Assembly: GCF_002799245.1 (NCBI RefSeq)
Contig: NZ_NEQV01000009.1
Location: 1-64,000, forward strand
Origin: Stenotrophomonas maltophilia
GTDB lineage: Bacteria > Pseudomonadota > Gammaproteobacteria > Xanthomonadales > Xanthomonadaceae
Length of the DNA stretch: 64,000 bases
Direction: 5' to 3'
Part shown: in pieces, positions 17,516-25,186 of the stretch
How positions within the stretch are numbered: the first letter of the stretch is position 1
How the letters are laid out: each line of letters begins with the position of its first letter
Made by a program: the position numbers and the translations under genes
The notes under the pieces: model-generated
The model's database searches: none
Told to the model about the DNA's origin: nothing
The model's input: the letters and a program-made list of their open reading frames with translations, nothing else

Positions 17516-18319
17516 CTACCGCAGCCGGCGCAGTTTGTGTTCAAGGCCGGCTGCTGTCAGTTCGCCAAGGTGCAGTTCACGCAGGCGCCCTTCGGCGTCG
17601 AAGAACAGCGTCGACGGGTAGGCCTGCACACCCAGTACGGTTGACGCGGAGGCGGTATCGTCCAGCAGTACATTGCCCAGCCAGAGCTGTTCGGATGCGA
17701 TGAAACCCTTCACTTCGTCCAGGGTTTCCCCCTGGTTGAGGAACACGAACTGCACGTCGGTGTGCGTCTGCTGTGCGGATGCCAGTACCGGCATCTCACG
17801 CCGGCACGGTCCACACCAGCTGGCCCAGAGATTCAGCACCACCGGTTTGCCCCGGAACTGCTGCAGGTCGATCATGCGCCCCTGCAGATCGGCCACCTGT
17901 ACCGCCGGTAGCGGCATCCGCCGCTCCTGCCATGCTGCCAGCAGCTGGCCTCCGGCCGCCCACAGCACCACGCCCACCAACGCCCCCACCAGTACCGGCG
18001 CACGTAACACGCGCCACGGCCGCAGCCGCCAGATGCCCCACGCCAGGCCCGCAACCAGCACGACGGCGAGGTGATACCCGCCATCGGCGATCTGCAGGAT
18101 GCTCCAGGGGGCCTCACGGTAGAGCGCGAAGTTCAAGGCCACGAAGCTGATACGTCCGCACAGCAGGCCGATCAGCAACATGTCCAGAACCATGCTTGCC
18201 GCGGAGGGCACGGCCATCCCGTCTTTCCGACGCGGCCAAAGGTGTGCCACCGCCATGGCCAGCAGCACGCACACCAGGATCAACACCACCGGCATCGGCA
18301 CCGGTCCAACACTCGACAT
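17516..18319 (-). CDS. Membrane TlpA/ResA-like thioredoxin with N-terminal multi-helix domain
   Basis: The 267-residue protein has about four transmembrane helices (about 10-27, 42-62, 82-97, 106-122) reminiscent of Lgt/DsbD-type membrane parts, followed by a periplasmic thioredoxin domain with W-C169-G-P-C172 (NLWASWCGPCRREMP) and cis-Pro YPSTLF. It lies 30 bases upstream of dsbG on the same strand. I infer a redox relay to DsbG or cytochrome maturation targets. Start ATG 18319 is chosen; ATG 18352 would add 11 residues. Confidence 0.82.
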   Translation of the reverse strand: MSSVGPVPMPVVLILVCVLLAMAVAHLWPRRKDGMAVPSAASMVLDMLLIGLLCGRISFVALNFALYREAPWSILQIADGGYHLAVVLVAGLAWGIWRLRPWRVLRAPVLVGALVGVVLWAAGGQLLAAWQERRMPLPAVQVADLQGRMIDLQQFRGKPVVLNLWASWCGPCRREMPVLASAQQTHTDVQFVFLNQGETLDEVKGFIASEQLWLGNVLLDDTASASTVLGVQAYPSTLFFDAEGRLRELHLGELTAAGLEHKLRRLR

Positions 18320-18400
18320 CAGCCCACCTGCTCCATCAACCGTGGCCTGCATGGTCGAAGCGTCGCGCCCAGGTTGCAAGCGCGACGCCCACCGCGGGCA

Positions 18401-19468
18401 TCAGGCCGCGCTGCCCGGCATCTGAATGCCGGGCGCCGAGTGCAGCCCACGCAGACTGCCCGCCACCGATGACAACAGCGGCCGCTCGCGCCGCTTGCTG
18501 TTGACCTGCCGGCGATAGTTGGCCGGCGTCATTCCAACAATGCGCAGGAACAGACGGCGGAATGCGCTCTGGTCGGCGTAACCCACGCCCCAGGCCACTT
18601 CATCGATACCCGCCCCCTGCTGCAGCAGTGCCTGCGCCTTGGCGATGCGCAACCGCTGGCAATATTCGATCGGGCGCAGGCCGGTGGCCTTCAGGAAGCG
18701 CCGCTGCAGGGTCCGTGGCTCCAGTCCGGAAACATCACAGATCGCAGCGAGCGTGGCACCACGCGCAGCGGTGGTATGCAGCCAGCGTTGCGCCCTCAGT
18801 ACGTCGCGATCACCGTGGGCGAAGTTGGCACTGAAACGCTCGAGATCCTGCTGGATGGCCGCTGGCACCGTGATCCCCAGCTGCAGCGCAACGGAACTGG
18901 CCACGCCCTGACCGTGCAGGCGGTACAGCAGGCGCAGGGCGAGAAACCGCCAGGCCTGGGAACCGGCCACCGTCAGCAGGTCGCCGTCATCGACCAGCGC
19001 GCGCTCACTGGGCACCCAGCTGGCCGACTGCCCCTGCAGGCCCGGATGGCGCCCGAGGTCCGGACCACTGACGATGCGCCCGGCCAGCAGACCAGCGCGC
19101 GCCAGCATGCTGACACCATCGCTGGCCGCCGCCAGCAGACTGCCACCGTCGTAGTGCGCGCGCAGCCAATCCAGCAGGACCTCATCGGCCCGCAGGCAGA
19201 CACCCTGGCTGATCTGGCCAGGCACGGCGATCACGGCGGGAATGTCCGCCTCGAGCATCTCCGCGCCGGCAATGCGATGCACGCCGGTCTGGCTGGCCGG
19301 CACGATCCAGCGGGTCACCAGGACACGCTTGAACGGACGGCGCTGCTGGTGGGCAAGCCGGTTGGCGACATGTGCCATTTCGGTCAGCACGGAGGCGGCC
19401 GACGGGTCACCTCCCGGGTACTCGACCACCGCAACCTCGACGAATCCTTCGTTCCTGAATCCTTCCAC
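18401..19468 (-). CDS. GlxA-type AraC-family transcriptional regulator (DJ-1/PfpI + HTH)
   Basis: The protein has about 355 residues. The N-terminal DJ-1/PfpI-like sensor domain (about 10-190) lacks an obvious nucleophile elbow. The C-terminal AraC HTH pair (about 220-320) includes ISQ-free LAAICDVSGLEPRTLQRRF and GYADQSAFRRLFLRIVGMTPANYRR. GlxA-type regulators control amino-acid or amine catabolism. GTG 19468 is preferred because GAGGAG lies 7 bases before it; ATG 19498 would add 10 residues. It is divergent from the MerR gene. The target is unknown. Confidence 0.85.
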   Translation of the reverse strand: MEGFRNEGFVEVAVVEYPGGDPSAASVLTEMAHVANRLAHQQRRPFKRVLVTRWIVPASQTGVHRIAGAEMLEADIPAVIAVPGQISQGVCLRADEVLLDWLRAHYDGGSLLAAASDGVSMLARAGLLAGRIVSGPDLGRHPGLQGQSASWVPSERALVDDGDLLTVAGSQAWRFLALRLLYRLHGQGVASSVALQLGITVPAAIQQDLERFSANFAHGDRDVLRAQRWLHTTAARGATLAAICDVSGLEPRTLQRRFLKATGLRPIEYCQRLRIAKAQALLQQGAGIDEVAWGVGYADQSAFRRLFLRIVGMTPANYRRQVNSKRRERPLLSSVAGSLRGLHSAPGIQMPGSAA

Positions 19469-19592
19469 AGGCCATCTCCTCGGTTCGTTGCAGGCCATCC
19501 AGCGGCCGGTTCAAGCGCAGGGTAGGAACTGCCAGGACAGTGGGGCTATGAAGAAAGTTGCAAAGTGTGCTGAATGCGCTGTCAGCGACTGA

Positions 19593-19617
19593 CCTTGACC
19601 CTGGACCTGACTCAAGG
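19593..19617 (+). promoter_or_regulatory. MerR-type operator/promoter with over-long spacer
   Basis: CCTTGA (19593-19598) and TCAAGG (19612-19617) form an inverted repeat. TTGACC (19595-19600) can act as -35 and CACAAT (19621-19626) as -10, with a 20-bp spacer. The 19-20-bp spacer with the dyad between the elements is the MerR-family hallmark. It lies just before the merR-type gene, suggesting autoregulation. Confidence 0.65.
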
Positions 19618-19653
19618 CTTCACAATGACCGGCCGCATCCGCAGGAATCCGCC

Positions 19654-20052
19654 ATGAACATTGGTCAACTGGCGCGCCAGGCCGGCGTGCCGATCGATAC
19701 GGTGCGCTACTACGAGCGCCAGCAGTTGCTGCCCACGGCGGCACGCTCGGCCGGCGGCTACCGCATCTTCGGTGAGCAGGACCTGCGCAGGCTGCGCTTC
19801 ATCCGCCGTGCCAAGACACTGGGCTTCAGCCTGGAAGAAATCGCCGAACTGCTGGCACTCAGCGACCGCCACGCGCAGGACATGGGCAGCGTGCGCGACA
19901 CGGCGCAGGCCCGCCTGCAGGACATCGCACAACGCATGGCCGAACTGCAACGCATGCACACCGCGCTTGCGCAGCTGGTCGATGCCTGCCCCGGCCACGG
20001 CGCACTGGATCAGTGCCCGATCCTGGCGGCGCTGACCGACGACGCCGCATGA
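19654..20052 (+). CDS. MerR-family metal-type transcriptional regulator
   Basis: The 132-residue protein has a winged helix at 1-70 (MNIGQLARQAGVPIDTVRYY), a coiled-coil dimerisation helix at about 75-108, and C112/C121 in ACPGHGALDQCPIL. That cysteine pair and loop resemble the metal-binding loop of ZntR/CadR/CueR-type sensors. The cysteine expected at the start of the dimer helix in Cd/Zn/Pb sensors is absent; a serine/aspartate stretch is there instead. No metal exporter or chaperone is adjacent: tRNA genes follow downstream and an AraC-type gene is divergent. Confidence 0.87.
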   Translation: MNIGQLARQAGVPIDTVRYYERQQLLPTAARSAGGYRIFGEQDLRRLRFIRRAKTLGFSLEEIAELLALSDRHAQDMGSVRDTAQARLQDIAQRMAELQRMHTALAQLVDACPGHGALDQCPILAALTDDAA

Positions 20053-20108
20053 GAGCGTGCGACCGTCATCCACCTCGCAACGCGCGTGAAGAAAAGTGCA
20101 ACAAATGC

Positions 20109-20137
20109 TTGCCAACCCCCTGGGGCAAGGCTATTAT
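20109..20137 (+). promoter_or_regulatory. Sigma-70 promoter of the tRNA array
   Basis: TTGCCA (20109-20114) and TATTAT (20132-20137) are separated by 17 bp. The first tRNA-Ala starts 19 bases after the -10 element. Confidence 0.7.
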
Positions 20138-20155
20138 TTCGCTCCTCAGCGACGT

Positions 20156-20231
20156 GGGGCCATAGCTCAGCTGGGAGAGCGCCTGCATGGCATGCAGGAG
20201 GTCAGCGGTTCGATCCCGCTTGGCTCCACCA
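20156..20231 (+). tRNA. tRNA-Ala (GGC), copy 1
   Basis: 76 bases with encoded CCA. The acceptor stem GGGGCCA pairs with TGGCTCC, the anticodon stem CCTGC/GCAGG closes the loop ATGGCAT, giving anticodon GGC, and the T loop is TTCGATC. Confidence 0.96.
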
Positions 20232-20285
20232 ATCTTTCGGCATTAGGCCGTCGAAAGGTCGCTAAAGAACATTGATGAGAATTGC

Positions 20286-20361
20286 GTCCCCATCGTCTAG
20301 AGGCCTAGGACATCACCCTTTCACGGTGGCGACCGGGGTTCGAATCCCCGTGGGGACGCCA
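20286..20361 (+). tRNA. tRNA-Glu (TTC), copy 1
   Basis: 76 bases with encoded CCA. The acceptor stem is GTCCCC/GGGGAC and the anticodon loop CTTTCAC gives TTC. It is separated from tRNA-Ala by 54 bases that contain a short hairpin. Confidence 0.96.
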
Positions 20362-20379
20362 CTCATCACGAACAACGAG

Positions 20380-20406
20380 GACCCGGCCGATAACCGGGTC
20401 TTTTTT
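20380..20406 (+). terminator. Rho-independent terminator after the first tRNA pair
   Basis: Stem GACCCGG (20380-20386) and CCGGGTC (20394-20400), followed by six T residues. It implies that the second pair is transcribed separately, at least in part. Confidence 0.85.
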
Positions 20407-20499
20407 GTTCACCGCCTACCGGCATTCAGGTTGTGGCGTTGCGGTTCCCCTGCCCTCGTGGCGACGGTTGAACCGGAACGAAAAAAGTTCAAAAAAAGC

Positions 20500-20528
20500 T
20501 TCCACAAACGTGAACACGCAGGTATGAT
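20500..20528 (+). promoter_or_regulatory. Promoter of the second tRNA pair
   Basis: TTCCAC (20500-20505) and TATGAT (20523-20528) have 17-bp spacing. tRNA-Ala copy 2 begins 18 bases further on, the same geometry as the first promoter. Confidence 0.6.
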
Positions 20529-20545
20529 AGGCGGCTCGGTAACAC

Positions 20546-20621
20546 GGGGCCATAGCTCAGCTGGGAGAGCGCCTGCATGGCATGCAGGAGGTCAGCGGTT
20601 CGATCCCGCTTGGCTCCACCA
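20546..20621 (+). tRNA. tRNA-Ala (GGC), copy 2
   Basis: Identical by eye to copy 1 over all 76 bases, including the anticodon GGC and encoded CCA. Confidence 0.96.
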
Positions 20622-20670
20622 CTTTCGACATTAGGCCGTCGAAGGTTCTACAACTTGAAGTTTTTCGTGC

Positions 20671-20746
20671 GTCCCCATCGTCTAGAGGCCTAGGACATCA
20701 CCCTTTCACGGTGGCGACCGGGGTTCGAATCCCCGTGGGGACGCCA
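20671..20746 (+). tRNA. tRNA-Glu (TTC), copy 2
   Basis: Identical by eye to the first tRNA-Glu. The 49-base spacer after tRNA-Ala contains the hairpin TTCGAC…GTCGAA. Confidence 0.96.
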
Positions 20747-20790
20747 GTTTCAAAACGGACTCTGCTCCCGGCAGATATCCGATGTTTCAT

Positions 20791-20866
20791 GGGGCCATAG
20801 CTCAGCTGGGAGAGCGCCTGCATGGCATGCAGGAGGTCAGCGGTTCGATCCCGCTTGGCTCCACCA
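20791..20866 (+). tRNA. tRNA-Ala (GGC), copy 3
   Basis: Identical by eye to the other two tRNA-Ala copies. No strong separate promoter is seen in the 44 bases before it. Confidence 0.96.
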
Positions 20867-20914
20867 CTTCGACATTAGGCCGTCGAAGGATCTACAACTT
20901 GAAGTTTTTCGTGC

Positions 20915-20990
20915 GTCCCCATCGTCTAGAGGCCTAGGACATCACCCTTTCACGGTGGCGACCGGGGTTCGAATCCCCGTGGGGACGCCA
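20915..20990 (+). tRNA. tRNA-Glu (TTC), copy 3
   Basis: Identical by eye to copies 1 and 2, and followed 10 bases later by a strong terminator. Confidence 0.96.
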
Positions 20991-21000
20991 ATTCTTGAAA

Positions 21001-21023
21001 CCCCGGCTTCGGCCGGGGTTTTT
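21001..21023 (+). terminator. Rho-independent terminator ending the tRNA array
   Basis: CCCCGGC (21001-21007), loop TTCG, GCCGGGG (21012-21018), then TTTTTC. A UUCG tetraloop caps a GC stem. Confidence 0.92.
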
Positions 21024-21089
21024 CTTTGCCTGTGATCTGCCATCACGCCGAAGCCAACCACGCATGGATGGCTTCACCCCGGGCACAGC

Positions 21090-21506
21090 TCAGAACCGCC
21101 GATACATCCCGATCGATGCCGGTGCCGTCGGCGCGAAACCAAACTGTGCGTACAACCGGTGCGCCTCGCCATCAGCCAGCAGGCTGACATACGCCGACGG
21201 CGGCAGGTTGGCCTGCATCCAGCCATCCAGGCGCCGCATCACCTCCTTGCCCAGGCCCTGCCCCTGCAACCGCGGCAGCACCGCGATGTCGCAGACCTGC
21301 AGGTGGCAGCCGCCATCACCGACGATACGCCCCATCGCCACAAGTTCAGCGCCCTGGTAGGCACACACGCCGAACAACGTATTGGGCAGCGCGCGCGTGG
21401 CGGCTTCCCGGGTCTTGGCACTGAGGCCTGCAAGCACACGCAACTGGCAGTAGTCCTCGACCGTGGGCACAGCTTCGCGGAACTGGCAGGTGATGGAATC
21501 ATTCAT
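21090..21506 (-). CDS. GNAT-family N-acetyltransferase
   Basis: The 138-residue protein has a typical GNAT core. Motif A is QVCDIAVLPRLQGQGLGKEVMRRL, with Q-x-x-G-x-G for acetyl-CoA binding, followed by a C-terminal strand with YAQFGFAPT. The substrate is unknown. GGAG lies before ATG 21506. It is divergent from the SOS-peptidase-type gene, with a 76-bp gap. Confidence 0.88.
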   Translation of the reverse strand: MNDSITCQFREAVPTVEDYCQLRVLAGLSAKTREAATRALPNTLFGVCAYQGAELVAMGRIVGDGGCHLQVCDIAVLPRLQGQGLGKEVMRRLDGWMQANLPPSAYVSLLADGEAHRLYAQFGFAPTAPASIGMYRRF

Positions 21507-21582
21507 GCGGCATCTCCTGATGGGTCGGGCTATCCTGCCGCATCCACGTCGCAGCCGCTGCGACCCAGGCCCATACCGCCCC

Positions 21583-22539
21583 ATGTGCTATTCCGCCCTG
21601 ATCCGCGCTGATTACGCCAAGCTGGTACGCGAGTTCGGCGCCATCCTGTCGCTGGAAGCGTTCGCCGAACTGTACGCACACGATCCGGGCAAGAAACGGC
21701 CGAAGACCCCGAAGGCGATGGATGACGGATTCGCCGGTGCGCGTACCGAACAGGGACGGGACATCCTGGCCAGGATCCAGCAATGGCATGCGCAGGAGCA
21801 GCAGGCACTGGAGGCCGAACTGGCCCGGCAACGCGAACGACGCGATATTGCCCATGCCACGCTGGCCACCCGGCCCACGCAGAAGGCACGCAACGACCTG
21901 CGCGTGGCCGGCAACCGCATCGAGCGTGCACAAACCCGACTGGAGGACCTGCACCGGGTGCAGTTGCTGCCGCGCGACAACCGCATTTTTCCCGGCACTT
22001 ACGCGCCGGTGATGGTCAGCGAGAACGGCCAGCGCGTGATCAAGCCGATGCGCTACCAGTGCCGCCTGCCGGACAAGCCTGCGCGCAACGACGTGCTATA
22101 CCCCGGCACCTACAATGCGCGGCGCGACAGCCTGGAAGGTTACTGGCGGGGTGCGTTCGGACTGCGCCACGGCGTGGTGGTGGTGCAGGCGTTCTACGAA
22201 CACGTGCCACGCCACGCCATCGCCGGCCGCAGCCTCGGTACCGACGAAAAGGAACAGGATGTAGTGCTCGAATTCCGTCCCGATCCTCCCCGCGACCTGC
22301 TGCTGGCCTGCCTCTGGGCGGAATGGGAAGGACAGGAAGGCCGCCTGCTGTCGTTTGCCACGATCACCGACGCACCTCCCAGCGACGTCGCCGCTGCCGG
22401 GCATGACCGCGGCGTGGTACCGATCCGCAAGGAACACCTCGACGCCTGGCTCAATCCCGACCCGGATGACCTGGCGCGCCAGTACCGCATCCTCGATGAC
22501 CGCGAGGAGATCCGTTACGTGTACGAGGAAGCGGGATGA
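21583..22539 (+). CDS. SOS response-associated peptidase-family protein (YedK/HMCES-type), enlarged
   Basis: The protein has 318 residues, versus about 220 in E. coli YedK. The catalytic set is present: C2 right after the start Met (MCYSA), N178 in NARRDSLEG, E206 in QAFYEH and H274 in GHDRGVVPI. YedK/HMCES proteins form a thiazolidine link between Cys2 and abasic sites in single-stranded DNA. The extra about 100 residues lie between Cys2 and the asparagine and include a charged helical stretch (about 65-125, WHAQEQQALEAELARQRERR). The start is fixed by Cys2. Confidence 0.88.
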   Translation: MCYSALIRADYAKLVREFGAILSLEAFAELYAHDPGKKRPKTPKAMDDGFAGARTEQGRDILARIQQWHAQEQQALEAELARQRERRDIAHATLATRPTQKARNDLRVAGNRIERAQTRLEDLHRVQLLPRDNRIFPGTYAPVMVSENGQRVIKPMRYQCRLPDKPARNDVLYPGTYNARRDSLEGYWRGAFGLRHGVVVVQAFYEHVPRHAIAGRSLGTDEKEQDVVLEFRPDPPRDLLLACLWAEWEGQEGRLLSFATITDAPPSDVAAAGHDRGVVPIRKEHLDAWLNPDPDDLARQYRILDDREEIRYVYEEAG

Positions 22540-22560
22540 GCGCCACGCGCCATTGAAAAA

Positions 22561-22576
22561 CCCCGCCTGGGCGGGG
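22561..22576. terminator. Bidirectional terminator
   Basis: CCCCGCC-TG-GGCGGGG is flanked by AAAAA on the left and TTTC on the right. It separates the convergent YedK-type gene and the small exported protein gene. Confidence 0.8.
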
Positions 22577-22584
22577 TTTCTGGA

Positions 22585-22782
22585 TCAGGGGTTGCCGCCG
22601 CACATCGCCTCTTCGCAGAAGGCTTGCTCCTGCAGGCATTGCTCAACCTCGCCGCCGCGCGCGATGCAGCTCTTGTAGAGCTGGAAACAGGGCTGGCCGC
22701 ACCATGCGGCAGACGCCGTACCACCGAAGACCGCCATCGAAAGGACACCCGCAGCAACCATGCGCTTGATCCACTTCTTCAT
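22585..22782 (-). CDS. Small cysteine-rich exported protein (65 aa)
   Basis: This 65-residue protein has a Sec signal peptide (MKKWIKRMVAAGVLSMAVFGGTASA) and a mature part of about 40 residues with six cysteines in the spacing C-x3-C-x6-C-x9-C-x6-C-x4-C, suggesting three disulfides. I do not recognise the family. GGAG lies before ATG 22782. It is a possible DsbA/DsbG client. Confidence 0.75.
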   Translation of the reverse strand: MKKWIKRMVAAGVLSMAVFGGTASAAWCGQPCFQLYKSCIARGGEVEQCLQEQAFCEEAMCGGNP

Positions 22783-22851
22783 GCCACTCTCCTTGTAGGC
22801 CTGAGCATTCAGGCCTCGGCAGCATACTCCTGGCGGTCCGCCGTGAGCTGC

Positions 22852-23232
22852 TCAGGCCTTGACGCTGGCGCGGCCAACGGCACGGGCCAGCGCCCGTGAC
22901 AGATCGGCCGACAGATACGGCTTGACCAGCAGCAGGCCGGCCAACATCGGCGCCGGCAGCTGCTCGGCCAGCATCCCGGTGGCCAGCACGAACGGAATGC
23001 CACGCGCTGAAAGCGCTGCAGCCACCGGCTCACTGGTCTCGTTGCGGGCCAGCCGGTAGTCCAGCAGGGCCACGTCCGGCGCGCTCTGCTCCAGCAGCCG
23101 CAGGGCCTCGGACACACTCGCTGCAAGCCCGACCACCGTCGCGCCGGCATGCACCAGCTGCATCTGCAGCAGGGCCGCACTCATTTCGTCGTTCTCGACC
23201 ACCAGCACCCTCAGGTCCTGCAACACTGTCAT
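22852..23232 (-). CDS. Stand-alone response regulator receiver protein
   Basis: The 126-residue protein is a single CheY-like receiver. The acidic pocket lies in LVVENDE, the phospho-acceptor aspartate is in LLDYRLA, the threonine is in LATGM and the lysine in LLVKPYL. There is no output domain. In place of the usual DD pair there is E-N-D, so one pocket residue is moved or replaced. No kinase gene is adjacent. It could be a phosphate sink or a FrzZ/CpdR-like signalling module. Confidence 0.85.
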   Translation of the reverse strand: MTVLQDLRVLVVENDEMSAALLQMQLVHAGATVVGLAASVSEALRLLEQSAPDVALLDYRLARNETSEPVAAALSARGIPFVLATGMLAEQLPAPMLAGLLLVKPYLSADLSRALARAVGRASVKA

Positions 23233-23364
23233 CGGCTACCGCTCCTGGAGGCATTTACACGCGGTGAGTATAGCTACCAAGGGGCCAATGCCGACAGGAA
23301 CCGCCCTGATAGTCCCTCCTACTATGCATCTCCTGCCGACCTCGGTTACACTCGCACGCTGCCT

Positions 23365-23450
23365 GCCGGTGTGGCGGAATGGTATACGCAGCTGACTCAA
23401 AATCAGCCGGGGGTAACCCCATGAAGGTTCGAGTCCTTTCACCGGCACCA
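23365..23450 (+). tRNA. tRNA-Leu (CAA)
   Basis: 86 bases with a long variable arm and encoded CCA. The acceptor stem is GCCGGTG/CACCGGC and the anticodon loop CTCAAAA gives CAA. Confidence 0.95.
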
Positions 23451-23460
23451 CTGCATCAAA

Positions 23461-23485
23461 GGCCAGGTCCATGACCTGGCCTTTT
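23461..23485 (+). terminator. Rho-independent terminator after tRNA-Leu
   Basis: GGCCAGGTC-CAT-GACCTGGCC followed by TTTT, 10 bases past the tRNA end. Confidence 0.9.
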
Positions 23486-23746
23486 GCATTTCCCGGGCCC
23501 GGGCGCCGGCACTGGCAAGGATGCCCCGGCATGCCCTGCCCACGCCTGCCGGCACCCTGCCCGCGCGGCTGCGCCCGCTGCAGGCGTCCGATGCCGCCTG
23601 GTCCATTTCCTCTCGCGGCCAGGCGTGACCGAGCACATATGTGACACCCAGCAAGGTTTTAAATAGACCGGCCGCACACTTTTCTTGCCAGCCTCACGTA
23701 CTTCTGCCTATCGTGATCGCAGCCGGATCCGGGGGCGGGGGAATGC

Positions 23747-25186
23747 ATGACGTTGCGTGCAGCACTGTTTTTCATGGTCACGCACGCGCTTGTCATTGCC
23801 TTGATCGGCCCGCAGGACCCGGTTGGCTCCTACCTGATGCTGATCACGGCCCCTCTTCTGGCCGCACTGGCCTGCGTGCGGCGCGCGCGCGACAGCCAGG
23901 CGGCCTGCAAATGGCGAACGCTTGGCGCGGCCGTCGGCCTGTTCTCGCTCGCCCTGCTGGCCCTGCTGTATCGCAATGTGGCCGGCCTCACCCCTGTGCA
24001 GATGACCGCATCGTCACTGATCCTGTACGTGTTCTACCGGATCCCACTGACCTACGTGGCTGCCAGCCCGGGCGGCGGCAACCGCTTCATCCGTGCGGTG
24101 GACCTGGTGATCATCGCGCTGCTGTGGTTGCTGTACTTCGTGCATACGCGGGCCATGGCGCATCTGAACACCGCATTGTGGACGCAATGCCTGCACACGA
24201 TGAGCAACGTGCAGAACAGCCTGGTGTTCTGCTTCGCGCTGATCCGCTTCCTGGCCGAAGACAATGCCGACCGCCGCGACTTCTTCCGCATGCTGGCGAT
24301 CTACGCGCTGGGGTACTTCCTGCTGGCGTTCTCCATCAATACCTGGCTGCCACAGGTACCCGATGGTGGCTGGGGAGACCTGCTGATCAGCGGCCTGTTC
24401 GTGCTGCTGGCCGTGCTGGCCGGCAGCACGCATCGCCCATCGGCGGTGGTCGTACCGCGCAACCTGCGTCGCATCGTCGATGCCGCCGTGCCGCTGATGC
24501 TGCCGTTGCTGCTGATGATGGTGGCACTGCTGGTTGCACGCCTGCAACCGACCCTGGCCGCCGTGGGTTTCATCGGTGCCATGCTCGGCTATGCCCTGCG
24601 CAGCGTGCTGACCCAGGTCCAGATCCAGCGCGAGCGCGATGAGCTGGCGCTGTTGGCCCGGCGCGATCCGCTGACCGGGCTGGGCAACCGGCGCAATTTC
24701 GATGAATCGCTCGGCAGCGCGCATGGCCGCGCGCGTCGCCAGGGCCTGGGGCTGGCGGTGCTGATGATCGACATCGACCACTTCAAGCGACTCAATGACA
24801 CCTACGGGCACCCGGAAGGCGATCGCCGACTGCAGGCGGTCGCCGCGATCCTCGATGGCTGCCTGCAACGCGGCGATGACCTGCTGGCGCGCTACGGCGG
24901 CGAGGAGTTCATCGCCGCCCTGCCCGCGCCCGACGCCGCCCACGCCCTGGGCCTCGGCGAGCGCCTGCGCGCTGCCGTGGAAGCCGCCGCCCTGCCCGCC
25001 GCCGAGGCCCACGTGACCATCAGCATCGGCGTGGCCTGGCAGGCCGCGCATGAGCCGGCCGACCCGCGTGGCCTGGTCGACCGGGCCGACCAGGCCCTGT
25101 ACCGGGCCAAGCATGCCGGCCGCAACTGCGTGCATGCTGCCCCGGCCATCGCGGCCGGGGAGCAACACTCCGACCAGCAGACCTAG
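23747..25186 (+). CDS. Membrane diguanylate cyclase (GGDEF)
   Basis: The 479-residue protein has about seven transmembrane helices in residues 1-300, forming a membrane sensor of unrecognised type, and a C-terminal GGDEF domain (about 305-470). The active site is GGEEF (384-388), which is catalytically competent. RGDD (375-378), exactly five residues upstream, is an intact RxxD inhibitory site. It should make c-di-GMP with product feedback. ATG 23747 follows a G-rich Shine-Dalgarno; ATG 23743 is out of frame. It converges on a PAS chemoreceptor gene with shared stop codons (CTAG, 25183-25186). Confidence 0.92.
   Translation: MTLRAALFFMVTHALVIALIGPQDPVGSYLMLITAPLLAALACVRRARDSQAACKWRTLGAAVGLFSLALLALLYRNVAGLTPVQMTASSLILYVFYRIPLTYVAASPGGGNRFIRAVDLVIIALLWLLYFVHTRAMAHLNTALWTQCLHTMSNVQNSLVFCFALIRFLAEDNADRRDFFRMLAIYALGYFLLAFSINTWLPQVPDGGWGDLLISGLFVLLAVLAGSTHRPSAVVVPRNLRRIVDAAVPLMLPLLLMMVALLVARLQPTLAAVGFIGAMLGYALRSVLTQVQIQRERDELALLARRDPLTGLGNRRNFDESLGSAHGRARRQGLGLAVLMIDIDHFKRLNDTYGHPEGDRRLQAVAAILDGCLQRGDDLLARYGGEEFIAALPAPDAAHALGLGERLRAAVEAAALPAAEAHVTISIGVAWQAAHEPADPRGLVDRADQALYRAKHAGRNCVHAAPAIAAGEQHSDQQT

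Noticed and set aside
20272..20800. Small open frames across the tRNA array
   Set aside because: They translate tRNA genes and their spacers, and the same peptide recurs with each tRNA copy.
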